Assembly (NCBI RefSeq): GCF_009857605.1
Contig: NZ_WWCT01000016.1
Coordinates: forward strand, 103,167-167,166
DNA length: 64,000 bases
Direction of reading: 5' to 3'
From: Duganella levis
GTDB lineage: Bacteria; Pseudomonadota; Gammaproteobacteria; Burkholderiales; Burkholderiaceae_D
A program made the translations under genes and the position numbers. Positions 1 to 8,094 of this stretch are shown piece by piece (within the stretch, counting starts at the first letter, position 1; the number at the start of each line of letters is the position of its first letter). The notes under the pieces are model-generated. The model was not told where the DNA came from, made no database searches, and saw nothing but the letters and a program-made list of their open reading frames with translations.

Positions 1-10
1 ACACTGGTGA

Positions 11-55
11 CTCCCATGTTCGGACGGCGGCTCGCGGCCGTCCAGCGCATGGGAG
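11..55. repeat. two-tier inverted repeat (hairpin) downstream of the FixJ-type regulator
   Basis: Outer arms CTCCCATG (11-18) and CATGGGAG (48-55) pair perfectly. Inner arms GGACGGC (22-28) and GCCGTCC (37-43) also pair perfectly, with an 8-base apical loop and a 3/4-base internal loop. No T-run follows on either strand, so it is not a classical intrinsic terminator. It lies past the stop of the minus-strand regulator gene that ends at 107 and could be a processing or termination structure or an operator for an unseen gene to the left. Confidence 0.5.
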
Positions 56-106
56 AACAATACAGTTCAGCGCGAATTGAGAAAATTATACAAGGGTATA
101 GGTGGG

Positions 107-736
107 CTAAACCTTGGCCAGCCCCAGCGCCTCGGCCATCCGCACCAAATCGGCGAAGGTTTTGGCCTGCATTTTGCGCATGGCGTTGCCGCGATGGATC
201 TTGACGGTGATCTCGCTGGTGCCCACTTCGCCGGCGATCTGCTTGTTCATCAGCCCCCGCGCGGCCAGCGCCATGATCTCGCGCTCGCGCGGGGTCAGCG
301 TCGCATAGCGGGCGGTCAGGCCGTCGCTGGCCTGGTCGCGCAGGCGCCGCTCCTGGTCGGCCGCCAGCGCCGTGTGGATGGCGTCCAGCAGGTCCTGGTC
401 GCGGAACGGCTTGGCCAGGAAATCCACCGCGCCGGCCTTCATGGCCCGCACCGACATCGGAATATCGCCATGGCCGGTCATGAAAATGATGGGCAGCGCC
501 ACGCCGTCGCGATTCAGCTCGGCCTGGAAATCGAGGCCGCTGAGGCCTTGCAGGCGCACGTCCAGCAGCAGGCAGCTGGTCAGGTTGCGCCGCGGCTCGG
601 CCAGGAAGGCGGCCACCGACGGAAACGCCGCCACCTGCATGCCGACCGAGCGCAAAAGGCTGGAAATGGCGTCGCGCAGTTGCGCCTCGTCGTCGACGAT
701 GTAGACCAAGGCGTCGGAATAATCAATCTGGTTCAT
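107..736 (-). CDS. FixJ/NarL-type response regulator (receiver + LuxR-type HTH)
   Basis: The 209-residue protein has an N-terminal receiver domain with an acidic pocket (VDDE near residues 14-17), phospho-acceptor Asp59 (LLLDV) and a conserved Lys in AKPF. A LuxR/FixJ-type helix-turn-helix follows at about residues 140-205 (LTPREREIMALAARGL). It is expected to bind DNA and activate transcription when phosphorylated by the kinase encoded just upstream. The ATG at 736 was chosen because the receiver fold begins right after it. A longer in-frame extension to 967 is low-complexity and lies inside the kinase gene. The start overlaps the kinase stop by 14 bp, so the two are co-translated. FixJ itself is not implied; targets are unknown. 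Confidence 0.9.
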   Translation of the reverse strand: MNQIDYSDALVYIVDDEAQLRDAISSLLRSVGMQVAAFPSVAAFLAEPRRNLTSCLLLDVRLQGLSGLDFQAELNRDGVALPIIFMTGHGDIPMSVRAMKAGAVDFLAKPFRDQDLLDAIHTALAADQERRLRDQASDGLTARYATLTPREREIMALAARGLMNKQIAGEVGTSEITVKIHRGNAMRKMQAKTFADLVRMAEALGLAKV

Positions 737-2183
737 GAACAGGCAAGGTGAAAAGAATGGTGGCGCCAGCCACGGGGCTGTCCGGCGCCGGCTCCCGGAC
801 CCAGATCCGGCCGCCGTGGGTTTCAATAATGGAGCGGCAGATCGGCAGTCCCATGCCCATGCCGTCTTCCTTGGTGCTGTAGAAGGCTTCGAACAGGCGT
901 GGCACGGCGCTGGCCGGGATGCCGGGGCCGGAGTCGCTGATGCTGACCTGCAGCGCGCCGTCGGCATTGCGCTGCGTCTGCACCGTCAGCACCGCCTGGC
1001 CCGGCGCGCACGCCCCCATGGCCTGGATGGCGTTCATCAGCAGGTTGATGAACACCTGCTGCAACTGCACGCGGTCGCCGTTGACCGGCGCCAGGTCCGG
1101 CGTCAATCCCAGCATCAGCGCCACGTGGTGGTTATTCAGTTCGCGCCGCACCATGTCGACGCTCTCCTCCACCACCGCATTCAGGTCCAGCCCCGTATAA
1201 GTCGGGTCGGTGCGGCGCGCCAGCGCGCGTATCCGCTTGATCACGCCGGTGGCGCGCGCGCTCGACTCCAGGATGCTGGTGACGGTGGCCTTGGCCTCGT
1301 CCAGTTCCGGCTTGGGACGATTCAGCCAGCGCAGACAGGCCTCGCCATTGGTCGATATCGCCGCCAGCGGCTGATTGACTTCGTGCGCGATGGACGCCGC
1401 CAGTTCGCCCAGCATGGTGACGCGGGTGGCGTGCGCCAGCTGCACCTGCGAGCGGTGCAGCGCCTGTTCGGCCAGCACCGCCGCCGTGACGTCGGTCAGC
1501 GCACCGAGATATTCGCAGTCGCCGTCCTTGTTGTAGCGTGGACGCGACAGCACGTGCACATATTTGAGTTCCCCATCCGGCATCAGCAGGCGGTGGCGCA
1601 TGTCAATGTCGCCTTCGCAGCGCAGCGACTGGTCGATCGCCGCCTGCACGATGTGGCGGTCTTCCGGCGCGGTATGGGCCAGCACGCGCGCCATGGTCGG
1701 CTCGACGTCGAGCGGATAGCCATAGATGCGGGCCGCCTCGTCGGACCAGAACATGGCGCCGTTGGGGGCCTTGAAACTGAAGCTGCCGGTCTTGCTGATG
1801 CGCTGGGTGCCGGCCAGGAAGGCCTCGCTGCGGCGTAGCGCATCTTCGCGCGCCAGCAGCTCATCGGTAGCGGCCTGGCCGCGCAGCACCAGCACCGTGG
1901 TGACCACGATCGCCAGCAGTCCGACCAGCAGGCGCCCGGAAGCGGCGGCGGAAAACGCCTCGCTGTGCGTCACCGCATACGACAGCACCGTCAGCACCAG
2001 GCAGGCGGCGCTGGCCAGCAGCACGCCACGGCGGGCCCAGATGCCGGCCGACAGCAGTACCACCACCACGTACATCACGGCGATGGCCATGTCCAGCGGT
2101 GAAAATGTGTCGATCGCGAAGATCAACAGCATCAGTAAAATCAATAATGCGGACATCCATGGAGAGCGCGGTACCCGAAGCAT
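723..2183 (-). CDS. membrane PAS sensor histidine kinase, partner of the FixJ-type regulator
   Basis: The 486-residue kinase begins with about four hydrophobic segments (residues ~12-100), so the sensor is membrane-embedded. A PAS domain follows (~125-240). Then come a HisKA phosphorylation helix with His267 in the motif SIAHEVNQPL and a HATPase_c domain with N-box (LLMNAIQAM), DSGPGIP and GMGLPICRSI boxes. The H-box LRWLNR style is typical of kinases paired with FixJ-like regulators. The C-terminal half is visibly paralogous to the end of the giant kinase at 42399-47864. The gene is first in a two-gene operon and is transcribed divergently from the MocR regulator at 2354. Ligand unknown. Confidence 0.9.
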   Translation of the reverse strand: MLRVPRSPWMSALLILLMLLIFAIDTFSPLDMAIAVMYVVVVLLSAGIWARRGVLLASAACLVLTVLSYAVTHSEAFSAAASGRLLVGLLAIVVTTVLVLRGQAATDELLAREDALRRSEAFLAGTQRISKTGSFSFKAPNGAMFWSDEAARIYGYPLDVEPTMARVLAHTAPEDRHIVQAAIDQSLRCEGDIDMRHRLLMPDGELKYVHVLSRPRYNKDGDCEYLGALTDVTAAVLAEQALHRSQVQLAHATRVTMLGELAASIAHEVNQPLAAISTNGEACLRWLNRPKPELDEAKATVTSILESSARATGVIKRIRALARRTDPTYTGLDLNAVVEESVDMVRRELNNHHVALMLGLTPDLAPVNGDRVQLQQVFINLLMNAIQAMGACAPGQAVLTVQTQRNADGALQVSISDSGPGIPASAVPRLFEAFYSTKEDGMGMGLPICRSIIETHGGRIWVREPAPDSPVAGATILFTLPVHEPD

Positions 2184-2248
2184 GCCTATCCTTTTTGGTT
2201 ATATTGGCAATCCCCCGGATTATAGTGCGGTTTCAGCGGCTTGCACCC

Positions 2249-2262
2249 TATACTCCTGTATA
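2249..2262. promoter_or_regulatory. candidate operator 1 in the MocR/kinase divergent region
   Basis: Perfect inverted repeat TATAC-TCCT-GTATA. Its left half also forms a direct repeat with the second site at 2281 (CTATACTCC versus CTATTCCGA), 33 bp or about three helical turns apart. MocR regulators are known to bind paired repeats near their own promoters. Assignment to the MocR gene at 2354 is inferred from position only. Confidence 0.45.
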
Positions 2263-2280
2263 CGGTCATGTTTGGCCTCC

Positions 2281-2296
2281 CTATTCCGAGGTATAG
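2281..2296. promoter_or_regulatory. candidate operator 2 in the MocR/kinase divergent region
   Basis: Imperfect inverted repeat CTATTCC-GA-GGTATAG, with 6 of 7 positions pairing, centred 33 bp from the first palindrome and 58 bp before the MocR start. It may be the promoter-proximal half of a two-site autoregulatory operator. Confidence 0.4.
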
Positions 2297-2353
2297 TGTC
2301 GGCCGCGCCGCAATCAGCTACTCTTGGTATATTAAACCGGCGGGAGACAGACC

Positions 2354-3811
2354 GTGAAATTGTATGAAACGCTAGCGGCCGATATCGCCAGCCAGATCGC
2401 GCAGGGGGTGATACGCGAGGGCGAGAAAATCCCCTCCGTGCGCCAGACCAGCCAACACCACAATTTGAGCGTGTCCACCGTCATCCGCGCCTTCCTGCTG
2501 CTGGAAAGCCAGGGCGTGATCGAAAGCCGGCCGCAGTCCGGCTACTTCGTGCGCCGCAAACCGGCGCTGCAGGCCAGCGCCGCCGCCGACACCGCCGCGC
2601 CAAACGGGCCGGCCGACATGGCGCGCGGCGAAACGCTTGACACCAGCGAATTCGTGCTCACCACCCTGCGCTCGATCAACCAGGGCAGCGTGCCATTGGG
2701 TTCGCCCTATCCCGATCCGGCCAGCTTTCCGTGGGCGCGGCTGAATCAATACGCCAACAGCCTGGCGCGCCGGGCCGGCCAGATGGGCATGACGGCCGAC
2801 CTGCCGCCGGGGAATCCGGAGCTGATCCGCCAGATCGCCCGCCGCCACCTGGAAAACGGCCTGCCGGTGGACGCCGGCGAAATCATCATCACCACCGGCG
2901 CCACCGAGGCGCTCAACCTGTGCCTGCAAGCGGTGGCGCCGCCCGGCAGCGTGATCGCGGTGGAGTCGCCTACTTATTACGCGCTGCTGCAGGCGATTGA
3001 ACGCATGCGCATGCAGGTGGTGGAGATCCCCACCGATCCGGTGGCCGGCATCGACCTCGAAGCGCTGGAACGCGCGATTGTCGAGCGGGGCGTGGCGGCC
3101 TGCATGGTCATGCCCAACTTCCAGAACCCGCAGGGCTACCAGATGAGCGATGAGCGCAAGCGCGCCATGGTGGAAATGCTGGCGCGGCACGACGTGCCGG
3201 TGATCGAGAACGACGTCTATCACGAGCTGTATTACGGCGACGTCCATCCAACCTCGCTGAAGAACTACGACACGCGCGGCCTGGTCCTGCACTGTAACTC
3301 CTTCTCCAAGACGCTCAGTCCCGCCAACCGCATCGGCTGGGCGCTGCCCGGCCGCTACAGGGCGGAAGTGGAGAAGCTCAAGTTTCTCAACACGCTCAAC
3401 ACCCCAGCCCTGCCGCAGCTGGCGATTGCCGAGTACCTTAAGAACGACGGCTACGACTACCACCTGCGCAAGGTGCGCAAGGCCTACGCGCAAAACGCCA
3501 GCATCATGGCGACGGCGGTGCGGCGCTTCTTCCCGCCCGGCACCTACGTCTCGACGCCGGTTGGCGGCTACCTGCTGTGGGTGAACCTGCCGGACGGCAT
3601 ACAGGCGCTGGAACTGTATGCGCGGGCGCAGGAGCGCGGCATCAGCGTCGGCGCCGGCAATATCTTCGCCACCGGCGACGCCTTCCAGCACTGCATCCGC
3701 CTTAACTACAGCTATCCGTGGACGGCGGAAGTGGAAGCGGCGGTGCGCACGCTTGGCCTGCTGGCCGGCGAACTTGCCAACTGTGCTCCTCGTCAAAAGG
3801 CGAATCTGTAG
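2354..3811 (+). CDS. MocR/PdxR-subfamily GntR transcriptional regulator with aminotransferase-like domain
   Basis: The 485-residue protein joins a GntR winged helix at the N terminus (KIPSVRQTSQHHNLSVSTV, ~residues 24-42) to a class-I aminotransferase fold. The PLP lysine is expected at Lys319 in the motif NSFSKTLSPANR. Such proteins sense pyridoxal phosphate or an amino compound and control vitamin B6, GABA or taurine genes. The start is a GTG at 2354 with a purine-rich GGGAGA 6 bp upstream. No pyridoxine, GABA or taurine genes are adjacent, so the regulon is unclear. It is divergent from the kinase gene ending at 2183, with paired operator-like repeats in between. Confidence 0.88.
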   Translation: MKLYETLAADIASQIAQGVIREGEKIPSVRQTSQHHNLSVSTVIRAFLLLESQGVIESRPQSGYFVRRKPALQASAAADTAAPNGPADMARGETLDTSEFVLTTLRSINQGSVPLGSPYPDPASFPWARLNQYANSLARRAGQMGMTADLPPGNPELIRQIARRHLENGLPVDAGEIIITTGATEALNLCLQAVAPPGSVIAVESPTYYALLQAIERMRMQVVEIPTDPVAGIDLEALERAIVERGVAACMVMPNFQNPQGYQMSDERKRAMVEMLARHDVPVIENDVYHELYYGDVHPTSLKNYDTRGLVLHCNSFSKTLSPANRIGWALPGRYRAEVEKLKFLNTLNTPALPQLAIAEYLKNDGYDYHLRKVRKAYAQNASIMATAVRRFFPPGTYVSTPVGGYLLWVNLPDGIQALELYARAQERGISVGAGNIFATGDAFQHCIRLNYSYPWTAEVEAAVRTLGLLAGELANCAPRQKANL

Positions 3812-3872
3812 CCGTTGCCCTGCCAGTGGCGCGCTTATTCTGATAGCGTGCCAACTACAGGGTCCAACTGCC

Positions 3873-5471
3873 ATGAAAACCGCTCGCATCAAAGTCGCCA
3901 ATCTCCTGATGATCGGCTTCGGATTGATTTGCCTGTTTCTTGCCGCCGTCATTACATTGGGCCTGTCGGAACAGGCCAAGCTGAATGACGCCGCCGCCAC
4001 CATGGCCGACGACCGCTGGCCGAAAATCGAACTGGCCACCGACGTGCGCCTGCGCGTGACCGATATCGCTGTCTCACTGCGCAACCTGATGCTGACGACA
4101 GATCCCTCGGTGCGCGCTCACCAGATCGACAGCATCGAAGGCTACCGGCGCGACGCAGAAAGCAAGATCGCCGAGCTGGATAAGCGCGTGGTGACGCCGG
4201 CCGGCCGCGCGGCGCTGGACAAGGTGCGCAGCGCCTATCAGGATTACGTCGTTGGCCAGAAAAAGCTCATCTCATTGGTGCAGGCAGGTCGCGACGACGA
4301 AGCGCGCGACTACCTGAACACGCACGTCAAGCCGATGCTGCAAGCCTGCCGCGACACGCTGGCGGCGCAGATCGGCAACGAAGTGACGCTGATGCGCACC
4401 GCCCGCGAACAGGCGGTGGAAGCCTACGCCGCCACCCGCCTCAAGATGCTGGCGCTGGGCGCGGCGGCGATGCTAATCTCGATCGGCGTGGCGGCCGCCA
4501 TCATCGGCCGCCTGCGGCGCGAGCTGGGCGGCGAACCGGATCAGGCGGCGCGCACCGCCGCCAGCATCGCCGACGGCGACCTGACGCGCGCCATCGCGCT
4601 GCGCCACGGCGACCGTAGCAGCATGCTGTATGAAATGGAGCATATGCGCGATAACCTCAGCCAGCTGGTGGCGCAAGTGCGCTCCGACACCGAGATGATC
4701 GCCTCCGCCTCCAGCCAGATCGCCAGCGGCAACCTCGATCTGTCGGCGCGTACCGAGCAGCAGGCCTCCAGTCTCCAGGAGACTGCCGCCGCCATGGAGG
4801 AGCTGACCACCACCGTGCAGCAGAACGCCGACCATGCGGCGCGCGCCAACACGCTGGCCTCGCACGCCTCCTCGATGGCCGGCAAGGGCGGCCAGGCGGT
4901 AGCCGCCGTCACTGAACGCATGGAAGCGATACGCAGTTCCGCCGCGCAGATGGCGGACATCATCGGCCTGATTGACGGTATCGCCTTCCAGACCAACATC
5001 CTGGCACTCAACGCCGCCGTGGAAGCGGCGCGCGCCGGCGATGCGGGACGCGGCTTTGCCGTGGTGGCGGGCGAAGTACGCCAGCTGGCGCACCGCTCGT
5101 CGGAGGCGGCGCGCGACATCGGCAACTTGATCAAGGCGGCGGTGCAGCAGGTCGGCGCCGGCGACCTGCAGGTGCGCGAAGCCGCAGGAGCGATGCAGGA
5201 CATCGTCGACAGCGTCGCCAACGTGGAACAGATCATGGCGCAGATCAAGCATGCCAGCAGCGAGCAGCACGCCGGCATCCAGGCCTGTAGCCAGGCGGTG
5301 GTGCAGATGGACCACGGCACGCAGCAGAATGCCGCGCTGGTGGAACAAGTCGCCGCCGCCGCGCACGCGCTGCAAGAACAGTCGGTACAGCTGGAGGATG
5401 CCGTCTCACGCTTCAAGATCGCCCCTGCCCCTGCTGATAATCGCACGCCACGCTTGATGGTGCCGTCATGA
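3873..5471 (+). CDS. methyl-accepting chemotaxis protein with four-helix-bundle sensor
   Basis: The 532-residue receptor has an N-terminal membrane helix (~10-30), a periplasmic four-helix-bundle type sensor (~35-185), a second membrane helix (~190-212), a HAMP-like linker (LGGEPDQAARTAASIADGDL) and a long cytoplasmic signalling coiled coil. The hairpin tip contains IDGIAFQTNILALNAAVEAA and RGFAVVAGEVRQLA, the conserved CheA/CheW contact region. No C-terminal NWETF-type CheR tether is present. The ATG at 3873 was preferred over an upstream in-frame extension from 3618, which lies inside the MocR gene. Its stop overlaps the EAL gene start as ATGA, linking chemoreception to c-di-GMP turnover. 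Ligand unknown. Confidence 0.92.
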   Translation: MKTARIKVANLLMIGFGLICLFLAAVITLGLSEQAKLNDAAATMADDRWPKIELATDVRLRVTDIAVSLRNLMLTTDPSVRAHQIDSIEGYRRDAESKIAELDKRVVTPAGRAALDKVRSAYQDYVVGQKKLISLVQAGRDDEARDYLNTHVKPMLQACRDTLAAQIGNEVTLMRTAREQAVEAYAATRLKMLALGAAAMLISIGVAAAIIGRLRRELGGEPDQAARTAASIADGDLTRAIALRHGDRSSMLYEMEHMRDNLSQLVAQVRSDTEMIASASSQIASGNLDLSARTEQQASSLQETAAAMEELTTTVQQNADHAARANTLASHASSMAGKGGQAVAAVTERMEAIRSSAAQMADIIGLIDGIAFQTNILALNAAVEAARAGDAGRGFAVVAGEVRQLAHRSSEAARDIGNLIKAAVQQVGAGDLQVREAAGAMQDIVDSVANVEQIMAQIKHASSEQHAGIQACSQAVVQMDHGTQQNAALVEQVAAAAHALQEQSVQLEDAVSRFKIAPAPADNRTPRLMVPS

Positions 5472-6742
5472 CCCGCTCCCCCGACACTGCATTCGCGCTG
5501 CGCGCCGTCGTCATCGATGGCTGCCCGGCCGACCTGGAAGCCACGGCCACACAATGCCGCGCCGCCGGCATCATCGTCAACGGCTGGTCCGACTGCGGCG
5601 CCGGCGCACTGGAACTGATTGAGTCCCTGCCCTCGCCGCCCGACCTGGTCATCACGGAACTCGACCTGCCCGACATGGACGGAGCCGACCTGCTGCAAGC
5701 CCTCTCCATGCTGGAACCCGGCCTGCCGGTGGTGCTGGTCAGCCGCCACAGCGCGCGCCTGCACGACGCCGCGCTGACGCTGGCCGCCACGCTGGGACTG
5801 GAAGCGCTGGGCGCCCTGAACAAGCCGCTGGAAGCACAGGCACTGCAAGACCTGACCCAGGGCTGCGCACCCGCCGCCGCCCGCACCGCCGCCCTGCTGG
5901 CCTTGCGGCCGCGCTGCGACGCCAATGCGCCCCGGCCGGACGCCGGCGAAGTGCTCGGCGCCATCCAGCAACACCAGTTCGAACTGTATTACCAGCCCAA
6001 GACCGCATTACATGACGGCGTGCTGCGGGGCGCCGAAGCCTTGCTGCGCTGGCGCCATCCGCATCACGGCCTGCTGTCACCGGCCTGCTTCCTGCCGCAG
6101 GCGGAAGCGGCCAACCTGGTCGACATCCTTACCGTGGAAGTGGTCCGCATCGCGCTCAAGGACTGGCGCCGCTGGCATGCCGACGGCCTGTCGCTGCCGA
6201 TCTCGATCAATCTGTCGCCGCTGTCGCTGGCCGACCCGCACCTTGCGGAACAACTGATCAAAACCGTCAACGACGCCGGCGTGCCGCCGCGCGCCATCAC
6301 CTTCGAGATTATCGAGCATGAGGAAATCGCCGATCTGGCGACCGCGCTGCGCATTCTCATCAAGCTGCGCATGCACGGTTTCGGCCTGGCGCTGGACGAT
6401 TTCGGCGCCGGCCACGCCTCGCTGTTGCAGCTATCGCGCTTCCCCTTCACCGAACTGAAACTGGACCGCCGCCTGGTGCACAACGCCAGCAAACGTCCGC
6501 ACATGCAAGCGCTGCTGCGTCACGCCATCGCCACCGCGCGCGAGATCGGCGTCACCAGCGTGGCGGAAGGCATAGAACTGGAACAGGATCGCCTGCTGTT
6601 GCGCGAACTGGGATGCGACCTGGCGCAGGGTTACCTGATCGCCAGGCCGATGCCAGCCGCCGCGCTGCCGCTGTGGAGAGGCAAATCAGCTGCGGCAGGC
6701 AAAGTTGCAGGGACGGGTGCGGTGATCCAGCTGCGACCTTAG
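5468..6742 (+). CDS. EAL-domain c-di-GMP phosphodiesterase with degenerate receiver domain
   Basis: The 424-residue protein pairs a receiver-like domain (~residues 10-130) with an EAL domain (~160-410). The EAL part keeps Glu190 of the EAL motif (GAEALLRW), SINLSP, DDFGAG, KLDR and AEGIE, so hydrolysis of c-di-GMP to pGpG is likely. In the receiver the phospho-acceptor position is Glu64 (ITELDLPDMDG; the acceptor is four residues before the conserved Pro68), and one of the two N-terminal acidic residues is replaced by Ile16. Lys119 (NKPLE) is kept. It overlaps the upstream chemoreceptor by 4 bp (ATGA). Its 3' end overlaps the convergent moaB gene by 57 bp. Overall architecture resembles RocR/PvrR-type regulators. 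Confidence 0.88.
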   Translation: MTRSPDTAFALRAVVIDGCPADLEATATQCRAAGIIVNGWSDCGAGALELIESLPSPPDLVITELDLPDMDGADLLQALSMLEPGLPVVLVSRHSARLHDAALTLAATLGLEALGALNKPLEAQALQDLTQGCAPAAARTAALLALRPRCDANAPRPDAGEVLGAIQQHQFELYYQPKTALHDGVLRGAEALLRWRHPHHGLLSPACFLPQAEAANLVDILTVEVVRIALKDWRRWHADGLSLPISINLSPLSLADPHLAEQLIKTVNDAGVPPRAITFEIIEHEEIADLATALRILIKLRMHGFGLALDDFGAGHASLLQLSRFPFTELKLDRRLVHNASKRPHMQALLRHAIATAREIGVTSVAEGIELEQDRLLLRELGCDLAQGYLIARPMPAAALPLWRGKSAAAGKVAGTGAVIQLRP

Positions 6743-7165
6743 GATGTGGTTCCAGGCCAGCGCGCAGGCGCCCGGTGAGCCGGGCAAGCAAAAGATCAAG
6801 GTATCGTTGGCGACACCGGCCACGCAGCGCGACTGAATCGCCGCCGAGCCGATGTCGTTATACGACAGCTGGCGAAACAGCTCGCCAAAGCCGGGAATCG
6901 GCTGATCGAACAACACTTCCACCGCCTCCGGCACCGAATTACGGCGCGCAAAGCCAGTGCCGCCGCTACTGATCACCACATCAATCTGCGGGTCGGCGAT
7001 GCATTCGCTGAAGGCGCGGCGCAACTGGTAGATATCGTCAAACACAATCTCGCGCCGCAAAACACGATGGCCGCCCTGTTCCAGACTGGCGGCCAATAAA
7101 TCGCCGGCATCATCGTCGGCGGCGGTTCGTGTGTTGCTGACTGTGATAAGGGCACAGGTAAGCAT
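6686..7165 (-). CDS. moaB: MoaB/Mog-family molybdenum cofactor biosynthesis protein
   Basis: The 159-residue protein has the MoaB/MogA fold markers: an N-terminal VSNTRTAADDDAG loop, the substrate-binding SGGTG motif, DQPIPGFGELFR and the LPGSPGAC loop. Proteins of this family adenylylate molybdopterin before molybdate insertion, or are close homologues of those that do. It is the last gene of a minus-strand operon whose second gene is a molybdopterin oxidoreductase, which fits a cofactor-supply role. A clear ribosome site (AAGGA, 5 bp spacing) overlaps the stop of the preceding bestrophin gene. The C-terminal ~18 codons run antisense into the EAL gene. Confidence 0.88.
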   Translation of the reverse strand: MLTCALITVSNTRTAADDDAGDLLAASLEQGGHRVLRREIVFDDIYQLRRAFSECIADPQIDVVISSGGTGFARRNSVPEAVEVLFDQPIPGFGELFRQLSYNDIGSAAIQSRCVAGVANDTLIFCLPGSPGACALAWNHILRSQLDHRTRPCNFACRS

Positions 7166-7173
7166 ATTTTCCT

Positions 7174-8094
7174 TTATGAGATGTTATAGCGTTCGCACGG
7201 TTCCATTTGATCCGGCACTTCTTCGCCGCACTGCTCCAGCAGCGAACGTTCGATATTGCGCGTCATGGCGTTCAGCGCCAGGCAGTTGGGATCGGTGCCG
7301 AACGGCTCCGAAATCTCCTGCGCGATCGCTTCCAGCGCAAACAGCGTGTAGGCCACGAATACGCACACCAGCGGCGTTACCATGCCCAGGTCGGCCACCA
7401 GCCCAAACGGCAGCATGAAGCAGTACAGATACACCGTGCGGTGTACCAGCACACCGTAGGCAAACGGGATCGGCGTATTCGAGATGCGTTCGCAACCACC
7501 AACGGCGGCCGCCAGTTCGCTGACCTGGGCATCCAGTAACCACAGCAGCGGTTCGCCTTCGCCGCGTTTGCGGCCAGCGCGCGACAGCATCAGGCGGATG
7601 CGGTCCAGCAGCGCCACCGGAATATAGTGCATGCTGCTCAATTCCTGACGCTCCTCCGGCGAAAGGTAGCGCGCCAGGTCTTCCGAAGGATCGGTTTTGC
7701 GCAGTTGATGCGTCAATGCGTAGACGAAGGCGATCAGGCGCTGCACGAACAGCTTGCGTTCAAAGCCATCGCCGTCTTGCGGCAGGTAGTTGATCACTTG
7801 CGACGTCAGCGCCCGTGCCGCGATCAGGATGCGGCCCCAGATCTGGCGCGCTTCCACGTAACGCGCATAGGCGGCGTTGTTGCGGAACGCCAGGAAGATC
7901 GCCAAGCTGACGCCGATCAGCGGGAACGGCACTGTATCCAGCGGCATCTTGCCGCCCAGGATATGGCCATGGGTGACGACCGCCACCCCGCTGATCGCCA
8001 GGATGATCAGCAACTGCGGCACGATGGTTTTGAGTACGGAGCCATCCCAGATGAACAGCATCCGCAACCAGTTGGTTGGCGGACGGATGATCAT
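7174..8094 (-). CDS. bestrophin-family (UPF0187) membrane protein, putative anion channel
   Basis: The 306-residue protein begins MIIRPPTNWLRMLF and has the bestrophin-type hydrophobic segments (~20-75 and ~200-250) and the conserved region FRNNAAYARYVEARQIWG. Bacterial homologues form pentameric ion channels. Ion selectivity cannot be read from the sequence. It overlaps the stop of the upstream oxidoreductase by 4 bp (ATGA) and is separated from moaB by 8 bp, so all three are co-transcribed. Its function in this molybdenum-linked operon is unknown. Confidence 0.87.
   Translation of the reverse strand: MIIRPPTNWLRMLFIWDGSVLKTIVPQLLIILAISGVAVVTHGHILGGKMPLDTVPFPLIGVSLAIFLAFRNNAAYARYVEARQIWGRILIAARALTSQVINYLPQDGDGFERKLFVQRLIAFVYALTHQLRKTDPSEDLARYLSPEERQELSSMHYIPVALLDRIRLMLSRAGRKRGEGEPLLWLLDAQVSELAAAVGGCERISNTPIPFAYGVLVHRTVYLYCFMLPFGLVADLGMVTPLVCVFVAYTLFALEAIAQEISEPFGTDPNCLALNAMTRNIERSLLEQCGEEVPDQMEPCERYNIS

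Noticed and set aside
3618..3872. N-terminal extension of the first chemoreceptor
   Set aside because: The extension lies within the MocR coding region and is Arg/Ala-rich; the canonical basic-hydrophobic receptor start is at 3873.
2372..4084. Long minus-strand frame opposite the MocR gene
   Set aside because: Low-complexity antisense shadow spanning the end of the MocR gene and the start of the chemoreceptor; no ribosome site or recognisable domain.
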